A DNA stretch of 64,000 nt from Cherax quadricarinatus. Lineage: Eukaryota > Arthropoda > Malacostraca > Decapoda > Parastacidae. A model generated the notes under the pieces. The model did not search any database, had not been told where the DNA came from, and worked only from the letters and a program-made list of their open reading frames with translations. The stretch is from assembly GCF_038502225.1 (NCBI RefSeq), contig NC_091321.1, positions 37,881,890 to 37,945,889 on the forward strand, in the 5' to 3' direction. Positions 54,298 through 64,000 of the stretch are shown here, piece by piece (position 1 is the stretch's first letter; every line of letters starts with the position of its first letter). Made by a program: the position numbers and the translations under genes.

Positions 54298-57246
54298 CTA
54301 CTGACTGTCACGACTTAACCAGTCAGAGAAATAATTGGATGAACCATTGATATACACAATATGGAACTTAAAAGCCTGGAGTGCCAATGTCCACCTCAAG
54401 AGGCGACTGTTGGTTCCCTTAAAAGTTTCTAGGTATATCAAAGGTTTGTGGTCAGTTTCTAAAATGAATTCTTTTCCCAGCAAATAAAATTTAAGTTTGG
54501 AGATACCCCACACAAGGGCCAAACATTCCTTTTCTATTGTGGAGTATCTCGTTTCTGCAGGAAGGAGTTTCCGGCTTAGGAAGCATACAGGGAAGGGAGT
54601 ACCATCATGGTATTGTAGTAGCACCGCACCTAAGCCAGTATTGGAGGCATCAGTTCTCAAACAAAATGTTTTATTAATATCTGGAATCTTAAATATAGGG
54701 TTTTTCGAAAAGATACTTTTAATCTCATTAAACTTTTCCCGAGCTACGTCGGAAAGTTCAAGAGGTTCCTTCACAGACTTTTTAAGGAAGTCCGATAAGA
54801 TGCCTGTAAGATCAGCAAGATTCGGGATAAACCGTGCATAAAAATTTACAGAACCAAGAAAGCTACGCATGAGTTTCTTGGTTTTGGGGAATTTAAATTC
54901 TAATAAAGCTTTGATCTTACTGGGGAGAGGCTGCAGAGAGTTATTAGAAAGTATCAGTCCAAGATATCTAATCTTGTTATACCCAAGGAAGCATTTCTTC
55001 GGCTTGGCAGTGAGGCCATGTGAGCGTAACCTACGCAAAACTGATGTTAATGTTTGGATATGTTCGCCCCATGTGGATGTCATTACGTAAATGTTATCAA
55101 AATAAACTGAAACATTTGGCATATTACCCAAGACCTTTCTCATCAGTCTCACGTAGGTAGCACAGGCAGTTACCAAACCGAAGGGCATAGTTCTATACTG
55201 CATCAGTCCTTGGTGTGTAGGAAAAGCGGTGTACTGCTTAGAAGAAGGATCTAACATTACTTGATGATATGCCTGTGCAATATCAATCTCTGAAAAGAAG
55301 GAAGAGTCATAAAATTTGTGTAGATCACTATCTATTAAGGGCATAGGCTCAGCATCCCACCGAGTTATAACATTAAGGCCTCTGAAGTCAATAGCAAGTC
55401 TATATGAATTATCCTCCTTCTTAACCATGACTACTGGTGAACAATATGAAGATATTGAAGGTTCAATGATCTTTAGTTTTAATAATTTGTCTACCTCTCG
55501 GTCAAATGCATCCCTAAGGTGAACTGGAACTGTGTATAATTTCCGTTTGATAGGATTGTCCGTCACTAAGTCAATCTTATGGACTACCGTGGAGGTAACA
55601 CCTGGAATATCAGTAAAGACGTCTGAAAAGTTACTCACACATTGAAGTAGTTCATGTCTCTTATGGTCATCCAAAGATTCATTAATATTAATGTTGGTTG
55701 CATCCGAGTGGTCAAGAGTCACCAAGTCATGTAGTCCTTCATCATAGTCTAAGTTAAAGGTGTCAATTACGCACACTTTACATTCTTCAGTTGTCTTATC
55801 AAGTTCGTGTGGAAAAACTAAGTCAAAGTTATTAAGGCAGTTAACCGAATTTCTTCGGTAATATTTCTTAAGGATGTTGATATGATAAAGCTTAGGTTTC
55901 CCCTTGACTTCTGTGAGGTAGTCAACTTTCCCACAAATTTTTAATACTTTATATGGTTCTTTCCATGCTACTAATAATTTATTTGACTTGATAGGCAAAA
56001 GTACAAGAACTTCATCTCCTACTTTAAAACTTCTCCTCTGACTTTTGGAGTCAAAATAGGTTTTGTACTGGTCCATTGACAAACTTAGGTTCTTCGAAAC
56101 TATGTCAGAGGTCTCCTCAAGTTTGGATCTAAGGTCAAGGAGAAACTGGTAAGAAGACTGAACCTCAGCATTTACCTCCTCATTAGTCCATAAGTCATGA
56201 AGGATGGACAGTGGACCTCTGGCCTGTCTACCATAGAGAAGTTCAAAAGGTGAAAACCCCAAAGAGTCACTGGGAACTTCCCTCATGGCAAACAAAGCAC
56301 AGGGTAGGTAACGATGCCACTCCTTAGGTTTAAGGGAGCAAAGTTTCCTTAAAATGGACTTGAGAATCGAATGCTGGCGCTCAATCCTTCCATTACAGCT
56401 GGGATGATAGGGTGTGGTGAAGAAAGGCTTCACTCCCAGAAGTTGGTATAGATGTTGCATTAAGTCAGATGTAAATTGTGTCCCATGGTCAGACAAAATT
56501 TCTCTAGGGATGCCCACTCTGGAGAAGATGGACAAAAGGGCTTCAGCCACCTCTGTAGTAGTTATCGTCTTTAAGGGTATGGCTTCAGGGAAACTCGAAG
56601 CATAATCAACCAATGTTAATATATATCTATGTCCCCCAGATGAAAGTGGTGATAAAGGACCAACGATGTCAATAGCTACTCTTTCAAACGGTACCGTAAA
56701 GATAGGCATTTTGACCATAGGTACTCGCCTGGTACCTCGGGAGGATGACAGTTGGCAAACTTTACACGATCTACAATAGGTAGTGACATCTGAGGACATT
56801 ATAGGCCAAAAATAGGTTTCCCTAATTTTATTTAAGGTTTTACGATGCGAGAAATGTCCGGCCTCTGGCAGGTCATGAGCCATTTTAAGAACAGTCTCTC
56901 TGCATTGACTTGGAACAACTAAGATAGAATAGTCAATCTCATCTGAATTTAATTTGAATACTGACTTGTACAAGATATCTTTTATATATTCAAATTTATA
57001 TGAAAAGTTTTTCCTTTGGATCACTTGATTTTGTTTAGCGGCATTATGGCAATTCTGAAGAGAAGGGCAATTACGTTGTAAATTGACAAAGGAGTCCTTC
57101 GATATATCTAAAGGCTTAAAGTCAGGGAAAATCAAAGGATGGACAGTAGGAGAAGCCTGGGCTTTGGTCTGAGCCCTAGTCAAGACATTTATGGTATCGG
57201 AGGTGATATCTTCACTTTCATCTAACAAGTGAACCGTGATCCTACT
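54298..57246 (-). CDS. pol: Gmr1-type Pol: integrase, reverse transcriptase, RNase H
   Basis: An uninterrupted frame of about 976 codons. Integrase comes first: zinc finger HFSHRK...CRSCKVC (about residues 127-160), catalytic core ERVAIDIVGPL (Asp), EILSDHGTQFTSD (Asp) and HPSCNGRIERQ (Glu), then KLYHINILKKYY (GPY/F end, about 440). RT follows (about 560-740): VVMVKKEDNSYRLAIDFRGL, FSEIDIAQAYHQ, YRTMPFGLVTACATYVR and SVYFDNIYVM, where YxDD reads YFDN. RNase H (about 845-970) has LRTDASNTGLGAVLL, TIEKECLALVWG and LETDHKPL. Standard Ty3/Gypsy order is RT-RNase H-integrase; this is the reverse, as in Gmr1. The upstream protease is in another frame. Confidence 0.92.
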   Translation of the reverse strand, partial: SRITVHLLDESEDITSDTINVLTRAQTKAQASPTVHPLIFPDFKPLDISKDSFVNLQRNCPSLQNCHNAAKQNQVIQRKNFSYKFEYIKDILYKSVFKLNSDEIDYSILVVPSQCRETVLKMAHDLPEAGHFSHRKTLNKIRETYFWPIMSSDVTTYCRSCKVCQLSSSRGTRRVPMVKMPIFTVPFERVAIDIVGPLSPLSSGGHRYILTLVDYASSFPEAIPLKTITTTEVAEALLSIFSRVGIPREILSDHGTQFTSDLMQHLYQLLGVKPFFTTPYHPSCNGRIERQHSILKSILRKLCSLKPKEWHRYLPCALFAMREVPSDSLGFSPFELLYGRQARGPLSILHDLWTNEEVNAEVQSSYQFLLDLRSKLEETSDIVSKNLSLSMDQYKTYFDSKSQRRSFKVGDEVLVLLPIKSNKLLVAWKEPYKVLKICGKVDYLTEVKGKPKLYHINILKKYYRRNSVNCLNNFDLVFPHELDKTTEECKVCVIDTFNLDYDEGLHDLVTLDHSDATNININESLDDHKRHELLQCVSNFSDVFTDIPGVTSTVVHKIDLVTDNPIKRKLYTVPVHLRDAFDREVDKLLKLKIIEPSISSYCSPVVMVKKEDNSYRLAIDFRGLNVITRWDAEPMPLIDSDLHKFYDSSFFSEIDIAQAYHQVMLDPSSKQYTAFPTHQGLMQYRTMPFGLVTACATYVRLMRKVLGNMPNVSVYFDNIYVMTSTWGEHIQTLTSVLRRLRSHGLTAKPKKCFLGYNKIRYLGLILSNNSLQPLPSKIKALLEFKFPKTKKLMRSFLGSVNFYARFIPNLADLTGILSDFLKKSVKEPLELSDVAREKFNEIKSIFSKNPIFKIPDINKTFCLRTDASNTGLGAVLLQYHDGTPFPVCFLSRKLLPAETRYSTIEKECLALVWGISKLKFYLLGKEFILETDHKPLIYLETFKGTNSRLLRWTLALQAFKFHIVYINGSSNYFSDWLSRDSQ

Positions 57247-57605
57247 TCCTCACTTTCGAGAGTATCATCACTGGTTTTTAATCCCACATGAATCTCGCGA
57301 GACATTGTCTCATCTGAACTTTCGAGGGGCTTCTCTGACTCTACAGGAAGAGGATCTGAAACACTTATATCCATCTTTGGTGATGAAAGGTCAACCTCAG
57401 AAGGAAGAAGGGCACCTTTTACATTACCTATTAGTACGGAGCAAGAAGTGATGGGAGCTAGTACGGCTTCAGACCAACCTGTGAACCATTTAGACCTAAT
57501 GTAACAACGGATGGTAGGAAAAGTGTCTGTACGGCCCAAGTAGTCTGAAAGTATAGCAGAGGAATGAGTGTCTTTAAGGTTAGGAAACAGCTTATCAGAA
57601 ATTAC
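57222..57605 (-). pseudogene. Protease C-terminal part of the Gmr1-type element
   Basis: After a frame change near 57610, DKLFPNLKDTHSSAIL and YLGRTDTFPTIRCYI continue the aspartic protease, ending in CSVLIGNVKGALLPSEV, the conserved LIG block. A Ser/Glu-rich linker follows, and a further frame change near 57235 leads into pol. The two shifts separate protease from both gag and pol. Confidence 0.7.
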
Positions 57606-58831
57606 TATACATGTGATCCAGTGTCTCGTAAAATGATAGATACATTAAGTCCATTAACTGTTCCTGAACAGAAGGGTGCTTGGTCATTACAGTCTTTAAA
57701 ACATCTTCCAACTTTTTGGACCTTCTTAGAAGGACAATCTGGACGTTTATGTCCCTTAACACCACACAAATGACAAACAGGAATAAAAGAAGTCATTTTA
57801 CTTTCCACTAGAGGCTTTGATTTCTTAAGGTCTGATGAACCCTTGCCCTTAGGGTTCGATCCCTTTAGGTCTTTATAGGAATTGTGAGCCTCAGCATACA
57901 GGTCAGCAGCCTCAGCAACTTCCTCAGCTTTAATTAGGTTACGTTCTCTGATGAATGTTCGTATCTGGTGGGGAAGAGCTGTCAGGAACTGGTCAGCAAC
58001 CATGAAGTCTCTAAGAGATTCATAACTGTGATCAATTCCTGAACTCTCTATCCAAAAGTCGAACAAACGAAAGAGTGTTACCTGTAACTGTTGAAAGTTC
58101 TGGCCAGGCTGTAAGGTGGCATACCTGAAATCTTTCCTGTAAGAATTAGTGGTTTTTTGATATGCTTTAAGGATTGCCTTCTTTAGTAGGTTATAATTAC
58201 ATAGGATATCCTGTGACAAAGTTGCATAGATATTCAAGGCTGTACCAGAAAATAACATTCCTAACCTGGTAGCCCAGGTGTCAGCAGGCCATTCACAGAG
58301 GGTAGCGGTATTTTCAAACCTGATAATGTATGAAGTTATGTCTTCCCCCTCTGTGTAGGGAGGTAAATTAGGTGTTGGAATATGTGCACTAGCTGCACGT
58401 TGTTCCATTACTCCTTCATCTAATTGCTGTTGTGAGAAAGTTAACTTCTTATTCTCTAATTCAAGGCGAGTTTGTTCGAGCTCACGATCCTTTTCTCTCT
58501 CTCTTAACTCATATTCTCTGTCCTTTGCTCTTTCCTCAAGTTCCCTTAATTTAACCTGTTCCTCACGTATCTTAGCTCTGTCCTCACGATCAAGTCTATC
58601 ACGCTCCTTTTTGTCTTCTCTTTCAATTCTCTCTCTCTCCTTTTTCTCTTCTCTTTCGATTCTCTCTCTCTCCTTTTTCTCTTCTCTTTCCCTTTCTAAC
58701 TGTCTTTCTTCTCTCTCAATTCTCTCTCTTTCAAGTCTTTCCTGGATCTTAGCACTAATGAAAGATTCTAAATTTTTCCCTGTTATTCCTAACTTACTTC
58801 CAGCGTTCATCCAAAACTGGTATTCATCCAT
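57605..58831 (-). CDS. gag: Gag with charged coiled coil, zinc knuckle and protease start (Gmr1-type)
   Basis: A 408-codon frame. Residues about 28-135 are Glu/Arg/Lys-rich repeats (EREEKKERERIEREE type), a strong coiled coil. Residues 150-330 are a capsid-like region (PPYTEGEDITSYIIRFE, CEWPADTWATRLGMLFSG). A CCHC knuckle CHLCGVKGHKRPDC lies near residue 360 and the protease active site LRDTGSHV at the end, where TAG stops the frame. Gag and protease are thus fused here, as expected for gag-pro readthrough. Start at ATG 58831 (MDEYQFWMNAGSKL). Confidence 0.82.
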   Translation of the reverse strand: MDEYQFWMNAGSKLGITGKNLESFISAKIQERLERERIEREERQLEREREEKKERERIEREEKKERERIEREDKKERDRLDREDRAKIREEQVKLRELEERAKDREYELREREKDRELEQTRLELENKKLTFSQQQLDEGVMEQRAASAHIPTPNLPPYTEGEDITSYIIRFENTATLCEWPADTWATRLGMLFSGTALNIYATLSQDILCNYNLLKKAILKAYQKTTNSYRKDFRYATLQPGQNFQQLQVTLFRLFDFWIESSGIDHSYESLRDFMVADQFLTALPHQIRTFIRERNLIKAEEVAEAADLYAEAHNSYKDLKGSNPKGKGSSDLKKSKPLVESKMTSFIPVCHLCGVKGHKRPDCPSKKVQKVGRCFKDCNDQAPFCSGTVNGLNVSIILRDTGSHV

Positions 58832-58911
58832 ACTTACTTGTAAGAATAACTTAAACTACCAGGGGAAATGAAACGGGTATTAAAGAAATCGGGAGGTCCG
58901 GAGCTGTGTTT

Positions 58912-61363
58912 ACCTGGAGTTTACCTGGAGAGAGTTTCGGGGGTCAACGCCCCCGCGGCCCGGTCTGTGACCAGGCCTCCTGGTGGATCAGCGCCTGATC
59001 AACCAGGCTGTTGCTGCTGGCTGCACGCAAACCAACGTACGAGCCACAGCCCGGCTGATCAGGAACTGACTTTAGGTGCTTGTCCAGTGCCAGCTTGAAG
59101 ACTGCCAGGGGTCTGTTGGTAATCACCCTTATGTGTGCTGGGAGGCAGTTGAACAGTCTCGGGCCCCTGACACTTATTGTATGGTCTCTTAACGTGCTAG
59201 TGACACCCCTGCTTTTCATTGGGGGGATGGTGCATCGTCTGCCAAGTCTTTTGCTTTCGTAGTGAGTGATTTTCGTGTGCAAGTTCGGTACTAGTCCCTC
59301 TAGGATTTTCCAGGTGTATATAATCATGTATCTCTCCCTCCTGCGTTCCAGGGAATACAGGTTTAGAAACCTCAAGCGCTCCCAGTAATTGAGGTGTTTT
59401 ATCTCCGTTATGCGTGCCGTGAAAGTTCTCTGTACATTTTCTAGGTCGGCAATTTCACCTGCCTTGAAAGGTGCTGTTAGAGTGCAGCAATATTCCAGCC
59501 TAGATAGAACAAGTGACCTGAAGAGTGTCATCATGGGCTTGGCCTCCCTAGTTTTGAAGGTTCTCATTATCCATCCTGTCATTTTTCTAGCAGATGCGAT
59601 TGATACAATGTTATGGTCCTTGAAGGTGAGATCCTCCGACATAATCACTCCCAGGTCTTTTACGTTGGTGTTTCGCTCTATTTTGTGGCCAGAATTTGTT
59701 TTGTACTCTGATGAAGATTTAATTTCCTCATGTTTACCATATCTGAGTAATTGAAATTTCTCATCGTTGAACTTCATATTGTTTTCTGCAGCCCACTGAA
59801 AGATTTGGTTGATGTCCGCCTGGAGCCTTGCAGTGTCTGCAATGGAAGACACTGTCATGCAGATTCGGGTGTCATCTGCAAAGGAAGACACGGTGCTGTG
59901 GCTGACATCCCTGTCTATGTCGGATATGAGGATGAGGAACAAGATGGGAGCTAGTACTGTGCCTTGTGGAACAGAGCTTTTCACCGTAGCTGCCTCGGAC
60001 TTTACTCTGTTGACGACTACTCTCTGTGTTCTGTTAGTGAGGAAATTATAGATCCATCGACCGACTTTTCCTGTTATTCCTTTAGCGCGCATTTTGTGCG
60101 CTATTACGCCATGGTCACACTTGTCGAAGGCTTTTGCAAAGTCTGTATATACTACATCTGCATTCTTTTTGTCTTCTAGTGCATTTAGGACCTTGTCGTA
60201 GTGATCCAGTAGTTGAGACAGACAGGAGCGACCTGTTCTAAACCCATGTTGCCCTGGGTTGTGTAACTGATGGGTTTCTAGATGGGTGGTGATCTTGCTT
60301 CTTAGGACCCTTTCAAAGATTTTTATGATATGGGATGTTAGTGCTATTGGTCTGTAGTTCTTTGCTGTTGCTTTACTGCCCCCTTTGTGGAGTGGGGCTA
60401 TGTCTGTTGTTTTTAGTAACTGAGGGACGACCCCCGTGTCCATGCTCCCTCTCCATAGGATGGAAAAGGCTCGTGATAGGGGCTTCTTGCAGTTCTTGAT
60501 GAACACAGAGTTCCATGAGTCTGGCCCTGGGGCAGAGTGCATGGGCATGTCATTTATCGCCTGTTCGAAGTCATTTGGCGTCAGGATAACATCGGATAGG
60601 CTTGTGTTAATCAAATTTTGTGGCTCTCTCATAAAAAATTCATTTTGATCTTCGACTCTCAGTCTGGTTAGCGGCTTGCTAAAAACTGAGTCATATTGGG
60701 ACTTGAGTAGCTCACTCATTTCCTTGCTGTCATCTGTGTAGGACCCATCTTGTTTAAGTAGGGGCCCAATACTGGACGTTGTTCTCGATTTTGATTTGGC
60801 ATAGGAGAAGAAATACTTTGGGTTTCTTTCGATTTCATTTATGGCTTTTAGTTCTTCCCGCGATTCCTGACTCCTAAAGGATTCTTTTAGCTTAAGTTCG
60901 ATGCTTGCTATTTCTCTGACCAGTGTCTCCCTGCGCATTTCAGATATATTGACCTCTTTTAGCCGCTCTGTTATTCTTTTCCGTCGCCTGTAAAGGGAGC
61001 ACCTGTCTCTTTCTATTTTACATCTACTCCTCCTTTTTCTTAGAGGAATAAGCCTTGTGCATACATCGAGTGCCACCGAGTTAATCTGTTCTAGGCATAA
61101 GTTTGGGTCTGTGTTGCTTAGTATATCTTCCCAGCTTATATCGGTTAGGACTTGGTTTACTTGGTCCCACTTTATGTTTTTGTTATTGAAGTTGAATTTG
61201 GTGAATGCTCCCTCGTGACTAGTCTCATTTTGTCGGTCTGGGGCTCCACGCATACATGTCTGAACCTCAATTATGTTGTGATCTGAGTATATTGTTTTTG
61301 ATATGGTGACATTTCTTATCAGATCATCATTGTTAGTGAAGATGAGGTGTACAAACCATGTTA
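58912..61363 (-). mobile_element. LINE E (CTCCAGGTAAA-tailed family), longest copy
   Basis: Inserted in the leader of the Gmr1-type element. It starts 5' within the endonuclease and ends in CTCCAGGTAAACTCCAGGTAAA. It differs little from copies D and F. Confidence 0.9.
58944..61363 (-). CDS. LINE ORF2: endonuclease end and complete reverse transcriptase (LINE E)
   Basis: Open from the 5' cut (LIFTNNDDLIRNVTI, IYSDHNIIEVQ, the last endonuclease block with SDH) through to GPRGR. The first ATG is at 61253, but the frame has no stop upstream to 61363. RT blocks: NYRPIALTSHIIKIFERVLR, HGFRTGRSCLSQLLDHYDKV, YTDFAKAFDKCDHGVIAHKM, SSVPQGTVLAPILFLILISD and SSFADDTRICMTV. The RT core looks functional; only the endonuclease is truncated. 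CR1/L2-group placement is inferred. All three copies (D, E, F) look young. Confidence 0.88.
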
Positions 61364-62120
61364 CTATAAGTCACTACAGACTTAGAAACCTTGAATCAAC
61401 CATTAGTAACCACGACCTCCCTTTGTCATGATTGTGACCAGACTTACCTGGAGTTCATTACCTTTGTAAATTGTGAGTTCATTACCTTTGTAAATTGTGA
61501 GTTCATTACCTTTGTAAATTGTGAGTTCATTACCTCTGTAACTTGCTCAGCTATCAAAACTTTGGAGTCCAGTCCCTGGACCAATTATGTACCTCTGTAA
61601 TCTTTTGACTACCGCCCACAGGATGGGTATGGGGTGCATAATAAACATATTAAACTAACTAACAATTCCTGCTCCGCTCAAACTGTAAATAAACCAGAGG
61701 GCTCGATCCCTGCTTCAATTAAACAATATGTATTAACGAAAACGAAGGGTTCTATGCCGGCTCTGAGCAAACAGTAAGTAGAATGGGGTCCCTTGACCAT
61801 CCAATCTTCTCACCAACAAATCAAGCGTGTCCTATGACAGTTCCCTTGATACAATGAAAAGCTCAATGAAACAAGTTGTCACTGGAAAATCTCGGGTCCC
61901 TAGAGTCTAATCCTCCAAAGTGTTTCAAGCTACATATACAATTAGGTGGCAGAATTAAATATTATATCCTGCCTGACTTGACTTCCAATAAATTGAGACT
62001 ATAACAATCACCAAATCTTTTAAATACCTGTACTGTAGTCCTACCATAGAGAATGATTACTCATGGCTGGTGGTAACCGTCTGTGGTATGCAGTGTTGAA
62101 GGTCCGATGGTAGATTCGAG
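61364..62120 (-). other. Leader region of the Gmr1-type element, with a small repeat and a possible LINE end
   Basis: Includes three and a half tandem copies of a 24-bp unit TTCATTACCTTTGTAAATTGTGAG (61455-61545) and, on the plus strand, GGATGGGTATGGGGTGCATAATAAA near 61620, which resembles a LINE 3' end. From about 61670 to 62120 no feature is recognised; it is probably the original leader. Confidence 0.45.
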
Positions 62121-62888
62121 ATGGAGCTGATTAAAATATCGACTTGGATGACAGCCAATAAACTTACGCTTAACACTGACAAAACTTACTATATTATGTT
62201 TGGTAGCAGAGCAGGAGATGCACAAATTAACATTAAGATTGACAACACTCTAATTACCAGAAATAATGGGGGAAAATTCCTAGGCTTATACCTTGACAAC
62301 AACCTGAATTTCAGCACCCATATCCAGCATATAGCCAAAAAAGTATCCAAAACGGTTGGGATCCTCTCCAAGATACGATACTACGTGCCGCAAAATGCCC
62401 TTCTCACACTATACCACTCACTTATTTATCCATACCTCACCTATGCTATTTGTGCTTGGGGATCAACTGCAGCAACACACCTAAAGCCAATAATAACCCA
62501 ACAAAAAGCTGCAGTAAGAATAATCACTAAATCCCATCCCTGGCAGCACACCCCCCCACTCTTCAAAGATCTAAACTTACTCCCAGTTCAGTACATCCAC
62601 ACTTACTACTGTGCAATCTATATCTACAGGGCCTTAAACTCTAATATCAACCTTGACCTAAAACGCTTTCTTGATAGTTGTGACAGAACCCACAGGCATA
62701 ACACCAGACACAAACATCTCTACGACATTCCCCGTTTCCGACTGAACCTTTACAAAAATTCAATGTATGTCAAAGGCCCTAAAATCTGGAATACCCTACC
62801 TGAGAACTCTAGAAATGCAGACACATTCATCACCTTCAAAACTACCATTAGAAAACATCTCATCTCCCTGATACACCCCGTCAACTAA
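62121..62888 (+). CDS. LINE ORF2 C-terminal fragment (LINE C)
   Basis: Open from ELIKISTWMTANKLTLNTDK, just after the RT catalytic box, to the TAA at 62886-62888 (LIHPVN). It includes GGKFLGLYLDNNLNF, AICAWGSTAATHLKPI and GPKIWNTLPENSRNAD. Catalytic parts are missing. It supplies the unmutated C-terminus for comparison with LINE B. Confidence 0.82.
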   Translation: MELIKISTWMTANKLTLNTDKTYYIMFGSRAGDAQINIKIDNTLITRNNGGKFLGLYLDNNLNFSTHIQHIAKKVSKTVGILSKIRYYVPQNALLTLYHSLIYPYLTYAICAWGSTAATHLKPIITQQKAAVRIITKSHPWQHTPPLFKDLNLLPVQYIHTYYCAIYIYRALNSNINLDLKRFLDSCDRTHRHNTRHKHLYDIPRFRLNLYKNSMYVKGPKIWNTLPENSRNADTFITFKTTIRKHLISLIHPVN

Positions 62889-63283
62889 CTACACGAATAC
62901 CACCTGGTGGTTCACACTTACACTCGCTCACTCATTTGACCATAAACAGAAATATTAATCTCAGTCTTAAAATAATGAATCCTGTGATACTCCAATACTG
63001 AAACTATATACTGTGCCAAAACAAAAGCATTCACATTGCTAAACTCATAAACTAGTATTTAGTCACTTAGCCATAAGACCAACTTACCTCATAATTTGTA
63101 ATATTTTACAATTAAGAATAAAACTAAGTATGCCCGAAATGCCTAGCCATGCTAAGCGTTCTAGTGGTACACTCTGTAATCACAATTTTACTACATGTAA
63201 ACCAAACAATAACCAAATTTCTGTAAACTCAGCATTGTAATCCTTATAGAGAATAAACTTTGAATTTGAATTTGAACTTTGAA
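62121..63283 (+). mobile_element. CR1-like LINE C, 5'-truncated
   Basis: The 3' part of the LINE B family: ORF2 end, about 390 bp of 3' UTR, and a TTTGAATTTGAATTTGAAC tail. It is inserted 20 bp from the primer-binding site of the Gmr1-type element. Confidence 0.9.
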
Positions 63284-63303
63284 TCTTGATTCAGTAGCGT
63301 TAA

Positions 63304-63320
63304 TCCTGGCAAGGTCGCCA
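63304..63320 (-). promoter_or_regulatory. Primer-binding site of the Gmr1-type element
   Basis: In element sense TGGCGACCTTGCCAGGA begins two bases after the LTR end CTTCACA. TGGCGAC starts are known for tRNA-Arg-primed Gypsy elements, which is a tentative match. Confidence 0.65.
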
Positions 63321-63322
63321 CT

Positions 63323-64000
63323 TGTGAAGGCGTACTCAGCCCTGTAACAACTTCAGACAGTATTACTCAGGCTGGCTCCTCCTCAGGAAAATTAATGAAT
63401 AGAAAAAGAAATAATAATTCACAAAGATAAACACTTTATTTATTAAATTAAACATAAAACAATAAAACATGAAAGGTATATCCTATTTGAAAGAAAAATG
63501 AAAAATTAAATGAATAAAATAACATTTGAACTCAACGCTAATATCTACTGGGGTGTCTGGTGTTGGTGACACTGTTGTTGAAATCGTAGCCGTTGCTGAT
63601 GATGGGGGGTCGCAGGTGTTGGTGACCACCACTGGCTAGTTCTTCACAGTATACCAGTGAGTATTCTATCCCGAAGACAGGAAAGCAGGTTCTTTACCAC
63701 TGCAATGCTGTGGAGTTACATCCTGCAATTTCATACAGGTGCACAGGTACTTCAATACAACCTGGAGAAGTCTCTGGACGTTAGTCCTTCTCCTGTTCTA
63801 CTCGTTGATTGCCAGGTGACCCTCTCTGACATCCAAGAGTAGAGTTGGGAGCTGTGAGTCTAGTGATTTACTGTTTAACCAGAGCCCCACACGTCACCTT
63901 TCGGGGGGGGGGGGAAGAGGGAGGGGAAGGGATAGTGGGAGCTAGACTGACCCTACCTTAACAAGCAGCCGGCAGTCAAACTATCACTTTCAGGGAGGGG
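63323..64000 (-). repeat. 5' LTR of the Gmr1-type element, continues beyond window
   Basis: Collinear with 53312-53990, with differences at a few positions (for example CTGGGGTGTCTGG against CTGGTGTGTCTGG) and a longer G run. The high identity of the two LTRs suggests a fairly recent insertion. Confidence 0.9.

Larger units (their letters stand above)
53312..64000 (-). mobile_element. Gmr1-type Gypsy LTR retrotransposon (integrase before RT)
   Basis: Minus-strand element with 3' LTR 53312-54163, polypurine tract, pol, protease, gag, a leader with two LINE insertions, primer-binding site at 63304-63320 and 5' LTR from 63323 running past the window. Without LINEs E and C it would be about 7-7.5 kb. 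Confidence 0.9.

Overview
This window comes from an animal nuclear genome, most likely a decapod crustacean (crayfish, shrimp or relatives). That attribution is inferred from the repeat repertoire: CR1-like, RTE-like and Jockey-like LINEs, Tigger/pogo transposons, tRNA-derived SINEs with a tRNA-like head and a TCTTA-type tail, Gypsy elements, and abundant (TA)n and (TCC)n tracts. I found no host gene, rRNA gene or CRISPR array. Nearly every base can be assigned to a transposable element (TE), a satellite or a simple repeat, and most TEs sit inside other TEs.

Region 1 (1-27449) is a chain of Tigger-like DNA transposons joined by (TA)n tracts. T1, T2, T4 and T7 carry decayed transposase genes, T3 and T6 are MITEs, and T4 and T5 are hosts for deep nesting. 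T4 holds a SINE, the SINE holds an 8.4-kb TTAA-flanked element (P1), P1 holds a CR1-like LINE, and that LINE holds a 59-bp LINE stub. T5 holds a (CA)n minisatellite with a solo LTR in it, a TTAA element (P3) in the LTR, and a second TTAA element (P2) in P3. P2 carries a 44-bp satellite.

Region 2 (27450-37805) holds two SINE families, a CR1-like LINE interrupted by Tigger T8, an RTE-like LINE with an inverted partial copy, Tigger T9, a tRNA-like SINE and a fold-back repeat. Region 3 (37806-48538) is a minus-strand Gypsy element of ordinary order (gag, protease, RT, RNase H, integrase) with one complete LTR and one LTR cut off by a 40-bp satellite of about 42 units. Region 4 (48539-51397) is a tandem array of about 430-bp units, each carrying a hammerhead-ribozyme-like motif on the minus strand, ending in a 137-bp-arm palindrome.

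Region 5 (51398-64000) contains broken Jockey-like LINE pieces, a solo LTR, and a large minus-strand Gypsy element whose integrase lies upstream of the reverse transcriptase in one 976-codon frame. This is the Gmr1-type order, unusual for Ty3/Gypsy. Its leader was invaded by two LINEs and its 5' LTR runs off the window.

The most interesting signals are the Gmr1-type element, the hammerhead-like tandem array, the large TTAA elements that carry microsatellites and nest inside relatives, and the Tigger subfamilies whose terminal repeats and iterated subterminal motifs change together.
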